A DNA stretch of 64,000 nucleotides from Nannochloropsis salina CCMP1776 (lineage: Eukaryota > Sar > Eustigmatophyceae > Eustigmatales > Monodopsidaceae): the NCBI GenBank assembly GCA_004565275.1, contig SDOX01000018.1, positions 356,541 to 420,540 of the forward strand, given 5' to 3'. Shown one piece after another: positions 60,765-64,000 of the stretch; the stretch's first letter is position 1; every line of letters starts with the position of its first letter. The translations under genes and the position numbers were made by a program. The notes beneath the pieces were generated by a model that searched no databases, was not told the origin of the DNA, and saw only the letters and a list, made by a program, of their open reading frames with translations.

Positions 60765-61199
60765 TCAAAATGCCGCCACAATCTCGCTGCGACATACGTA
60801 ATTTTTAGGACAGTGCCTGCGTGCCGGGCCAAGCACAGAATCCCAGAGTGACTGGGTGTACTCGTATTGGAGGATGTCCACGGGGGCGGAAGTCCAACTG
60901 TTTTTTCCTCCCTTCGCGGAAACAGAAACGGCGACCAATGCTTGCACCAGCATGAGGAGCGTAACCTCCACTTGAAAAGGCTATGCGAGGCATTGGCGCC
61001 ACCTTCCAAGAACCTTTCGGATTGAAAAATGGTATGCCTGTCTGAAATCATGGATGTTAAACATTTCAGATGTCCTCGTTGAGTGTAGGACCTTTGTCTC
61101 CATTTTCTTGACCATTGATGGGGGCGTAATCGGCGCCTCGTCCTTTGTGGAATAGGCAATCCCCTGACAAGGATCGTCACTGGCCGGTCCTCCATGCAA
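60765..61199 (-). other. coding-like stretch with one in-frame stop, identity unknown
   Basis: One minus frame reads protein-like text (ITPPSMVKKMETKVLHSTR; FNIHDFRQAYHFSIRKVLGR), meets a stop near 60983, then continues (EVTLLMLVQALVAVSVSAKG; DILQYEYTQSLWDSVLGPA). It could be a decayed gene, two exons, or chance. No similarity recognised. Confidence 0.2.
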
Positions 61200-61318
61200 A
61201 TAAAAGCAATTTCACTCTTCAATATGCCTATTTTCTCGAAACACAACAGCATGTCGATTTATGAAATCTTATCATAACAAATCCTGTCACTTGCGTCTTT
61301 TGATGGAACGTACTGATT

Positions 61319-64000
61319 ATGGCATACGGTTTACATCGCAGGGAAGCACGCGGCTCAACGCCCCCGTTGCCTTCTGCTAGTATCCACATTCATCCTGTAG
61401 GTACTGGGATGCATAGCAAGACGGGTGAATCCTCTACCTCGCCAACAAAGTCCCATTCTATGTCTTCTCACCCGAAGCCTGGGTCCTGTATTCACGGCGG
61501 ATCCGGCAAAAATGCGAGCATGAATTGTGTTTTGAACGGTTTGAAGGGAGAATTACCAGCTCTTCCAAATTCGTCGGTCATGCCATCTTTTTTTCCGGGC
61601 GCAGACCCCTGTGCCGACGCCTGGCTCGCAGTACAGACGTCGAAGGAGAAGGGTGATGAGGACGGAAGCGGCGGTGGGCTATTGCGGAGGGACAGGTCAA
61701 ATGGAGCATCGCCCACCCTTCTCGACGTCATGACATGCAAAGAGGATGCGGTTGAGCTTGATCTAGCACTTCTCGGTCACGACGAGCCCTCTCCTTCCTC
61801 TACCTTGTCTTTCCTGTCCCCGTCCTCGTCCGCACTCCCTCCCGCCTTCCCTCCCTCCCTTGAAGGAATGCCAGGGCAGCATAGCAGCTCTCTACTACCC
61901 TCGGCACACAGAGAAGCCCAGCCTTCCTTCTCCCTCCTCCAAGGTGATAGCCCCTCCTCGCTTCCCTCCTCTTCCTCCCCACCCGCTTCGATGTCTTCCC
62001 TCCGCATCACCGGCCAGTCCCCTGGGTCCGCGACAGCTGTCCCTCCGACCCTGCCCCCGCCCATGCCGGAATGGATGCTCCTTCCCGTCCCATCACTTGG
62101 CCGAAAGCTACCCTCTCGTCCTCCTTCCCCTCGCCTTCCATCACCGGACAAGCCGACCCCTCGGTCCCCCAACCCTGGTCCTAATCCTCCTCCCAAGGCC
62201 CGTGCCGGCCTCCCTCTCCCCAGCCAGCGGAACCCCTCCTCGACGCATTCATCACGTGCACGCGGGCAGACAGGGCTCCGTCTGCACGCACACGCATGCC
62301 AACAGGGACCCCTGCCCCCCTTCGAGTCCTTCGGTCCTTCTCAGATGGCAGAATCGACCTCCTCGACAGCCAAGCAGAGGGCGAAGAAGGGAAGGGGGAG
62401 GGGCGCATACGGCGGACTTCGGGAGACAAAAGCAAGCGAGGGACGAGGGAGACAAGGCATGGCTAGGCTCGAGAGAGAGACGAGGAGGCACGGGGCGCTC
62501 CAAGCTCGTCCACCGCCTTTACCCCAAGCGCGAGCACGCCACCCTTGTCCCTCCTCGGTCCTGGACGAAGACATTCCTCGACCAGACGCCTTCCTTCCCT
62601 CCTCTCCTGCCTCCAGCCCGGCCCCCGACCCCGACCCACGCGCGTTCCTGTCTCCTGCCTCGCCTCCCCACTCCCACAGTCCCCCCTCTCGTGTCTGCAC
62701 CCAACCCTACCATCACCGCAAGCCAAGCCCTCCCTTTTCCCCACCCTCCGCCCGCCCCTCCCGCCGGGCCAGCCATCAAGCCCGCGCCGCCGCAGGTCTG
62801 AACAGGGACGGGCAACCCCTACAACGCCACAACTGGACGCCGGCCGAGGATGCTTTGCTTCGCGCCAAAACCATGGAAATGGGCCACAAAAACTGGACCG
62901 CCATCGCCAAGGCCCTCCCTGGGCGCAATGCAAAGCAATGCTACCAACGGTGGGTGGCCCTTCCCTCCGTCCCTCCTTCCTTCCCTCTCTCCTTCCCTCC
63001 CCGAGATCTCTTTGCCTTGGGAATTCGCTCATGTTTCCCCCCGTCATGCCCTGTCACCCTCCCTCCTCCCAGCTGGCACTACGCCCTCGTCCCCGTTGAC
63101 GCGACCCGGACGTGGACCGCACTCGAGGATCTGCAGATCCTGCAATGGCACGCCGTCATGGGCACTGCCTGGTCGAGGATCGCGGCGCAATTGGAAGGGC
63201 GAAGCGGGTACGCGGTGAAGAACCGGTTCAAGCGGCTGGAGAAAGAGGCGCGGGGAGAGAAAGGTGGGGCGGGGAAGAGGGCCGGGGTCTTCGACATGCT
63301 GCTGGCCGCGCGGGCGAGGGAGGCAGTGGACAGGACGGGCGTGGGGAGGAGGTTGGGCGGGACACAGGCACGCGGGCCGCGCGCAGGCAGACGTGGCGGG
63401 AGGGGAAAGGCGGTGGAGGGAGAGAGGGAGAAGGCGGAAGGCCAGGCACACCTGAACCCCACTGCCCAGAGGGCGAAGGAGGAAGGGGTAGAGGAGGGGG
63501 GCCAGGAGCGGGAAGAGAGGCAGGGACGGGGGGTGGAGAGAGGGAGGGAGGGAGAGCCGTCTCCCTCTAAAATGTCGAGGAACCCCATCGAAGCCTGTAA
63601 GGGCGAGCTTGGAGGGAAACGAAGCCTGCTACATGCCTCTTGCTTCCCGCCTTCTGCTGACAAAGAGATGGGGCCGCAGGGCACGGTCCTTTCTCCCCCT
63701 CTCCCTCCCTCCCTCCCTCCCTCCCCTCGTCCACACCGGAGTTCCCCACCCCCTCACGATGCCTCCCCAGAAGACTTTGACATGCTTCTTCCTCAAAGCA
63801 AGCGGTCGCGACACCTTCCCTCCCTCCCTCCCTCCCTCCCTCCCTCCCTCCCTCGGACCCACCCCGTGCTTCTGAAGGGACAGGACAGCGCGTCCTCTCT
63901 GGCCGCGGACCTCCCTTCGTCCATGGCGCCAGGCGCAGACAGGGAAACGGGCCGTGGGGGGGGCGTCGACGCATGCTCCCAGCTCCACGACGGAAGGCCC
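61319..64000 (+). CDS. R2R3-type MYB/SANT DNA-binding protein (3' end cut by window edge)
   Basis: An uninterrupted frame runs from ATG 61319 (alternative 61409) to the right edge. The first ~500 residues are low-complexity Pro/Ser/Arg. The first MYB repeat is NWTPAEDALLRAKTMEMGHK then NWTAIAKALPGRNAKQCYQR. An intron 62950-63072 (GTGGGT...CCCAG, 123 nt) splits it from RWHYALVP and the second repeat RTWTALEDLQILQWHAVMGT then AWSRIAAQLEGRSGYAVKNR. The intron length is a multiple of three and open, so retention would insert 41 residues. After the repeats the protein is basic and low-complexity, with PSLP repeats from CCCT tracts. A nuclear transcription regulator is inferred. Confidence 0.85.
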   Translation, partial: MAYGLHRREARGSTPPLPSASIHIHPVGTGMHSKTGESSTSPTKSHSMSSHPKPGSCIHGGSGKNASMNCVLNGLKGELPALPNSSVMPSFFPGADPCADAWLAVQTSKEKGDEDGSGGGLLRRDRSNGASPTLLDVMTCKEDAVELDLALLGHDEPSPSSTLSFLSPSSSALPPAFPPSLEGMPGQHSSSLLPSAHREAQPSFSLLQGDSPSSLPSSSSPPASMSSLRITGQSPGSATAVPPTLPPPMPEWMLLPVPSLGRKLPSRPPSPRLPSPDKPTPRSPNPGPNPPPKARAGLPLPSQRNPSSTHSSRARGQTGLRLHAHACQQGPLPPFESFGPSQMAESTSSTAKQRAKKGRGRGAYGGLRETKASEGRGRQGMARLERETRRHGALQARPPPLPQARARHPCPSSVLDEDIPRPDAFLPSSPASSPAPDPDPRAFLSPASPPHSHSPPSRVCTQPYHHRKPSPPFSPPSARPSRRASHQARAAAGLNRDGQPLQRHNWTPAEDALLRAKTMEMGHKNWTAIAKALPGRNAKQCYQRWVALPSVPPSFPLSFPPRDLFALGIRSCFPPSCPVTLPPPSWHYALVPVDATRTWTALEDLQILQWHAVMGTAWSRIAAQLEGRSGYAVKNRFKRLEKEARGEKGGAGKRAGVFDMLLAARAREAVDRTGVGRRLGGTQARGPRAGRRGGRGKAVEGEREKAEGQAHLNPTAQRAKEEGVEEGGQEREERQGRGVERGREGEPSPSKMSRNPIEACKGELGGKRSLLHASCFPPSADKEMGPQGTVLSPPLPPSLPPSPRPHRSSPPPHDASPEDFDMLLPQSKRSRHLPSLPPSLPPSLPRTHPVLLKGQDSASSLAADLPSSMAPGADRETGRGGGVDACSQLHDGRP
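63700..63725. repeat. CCCT/TCCC tetranucleotide repeat in MYB coding region
   Basis: About six copies of a 4-nt unit read in frame as Pro-Pro-Ser-Leu; copy-number change would shift the frame. Confidence 0.85.
63816..63855. repeat. second, longer CCCT tetranucleotide repeat in MYB coding region
   Basis: About ten 4-nt units, encoding PSLP repeats. Confidence 0.85.

Larger units (their letters stand above)
56899..61318. other. 4.4-kb AT-rich gene-poor region
   Basis: No confident gene on either strand, in contrast to the rest of the window, and visibly AT-richer. A 79-codon minus frame at 58314-58553 (VQLLSNLSRLHYLQYGLVDR) has a coding look but no partner exons. A coding-like stretch with an internal stop lies at 60765-61199. 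A 68-bp foldback lies at 60191-60345. No tRNA, rRNA or transposase recognised. Confidence 0.6.

Noticed and set aside
61860-62801. 313-codon plus frame (MKECQGS...) in the MYB region
   Set aside because: Pro/Ser/Arg low complexity; the frame ending in the MYB repeats is open over the same span.
1-64000. CRISPR arrays, insertion sequences, retroelements, integrated viruses, rRNA genes
   Set aside because: Looked for spaced repeats, transposase or reverse-transcriptase motifs and rRNA cores; none recognised.

Overview
The window is nuclear DNA from a eukaryote, most likely a photosynthetic stramenopile. Compact, GC-rich, intron-poor organisation fits a eustigmatophyte such as Nannochloropsis/Microchloropsis; that genus call is inference. 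Signs seen in the sequence: GT-AG introns whose removal restores conserved proteins; an LHC-superfamily antenna protein; and two proteins with a signal peptide followed by a plastid presequence with Phe at the predicted cleavage point (red-lineage bipartite targeting). Twenty-four protein genes are called with reasonable support, one more is a weak candidate, and there is one tRNA. Genes mostly alternate strands, giving short divergent promoters and convergent 3' ends.

Layout: 0-12.2 kb: Tat-SF1 splicing factor (runs off the left edge), tRNA-Asp, Lifeguard/BAX-inhibitor protein, citrate synthase with a peroxisomal-type C-terminus, a PDZ-PUB protein, a capping-phosphatase-like enzyme with a CaaX end, a plastid membrane protein and Pelota. 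12.7-23 kb: AFG2/SPATA5 ATPase, a tail-anchored protein, an organellar AAA ATPase, a SET-domain methyltransferase and PEX11. 23.7-36 kb: RNA polymerase III largest subunit, nine-exon hybrid cluster protein, TRM5, VPS28. 36-50.7 kb: UAP56-binding export factor, a BAR/F-box/TBC protein, TDP2, a RedCAP-like antenna protein, Derlin, plastid GNAT, TRM6. 50.9-56.9 kb: a weak LITAF-like candidate, a large unrecognised protein, an MFSD5-type transporter. 56.9-61.3 kb: AT-rich, no confident gene, with a 68-bp foldback. 61.3-64 kb: an R2R3-type MYB protein running off the right edge.

These are ordinary nuclear genes, not an operon or island. Several concern RNA and translation (Pol III subunit, tRNA-Asp, TRM5, TRM6, Pelota, AFG2, capping phosphatase, export and splicing factors), but a functional cluster is not implied. 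The most unusual items are the BAR-F-box-TBC architecture, the CaaX-bearing RNA-triphosphatase-like enzyme, the PDZ-PUB protein, the mitochondrial-type hybrid cluster protein, and two perfect or near-perfect inverted repeats. No CRISPR, insertion sequence, retroelement or viral element was recognised.
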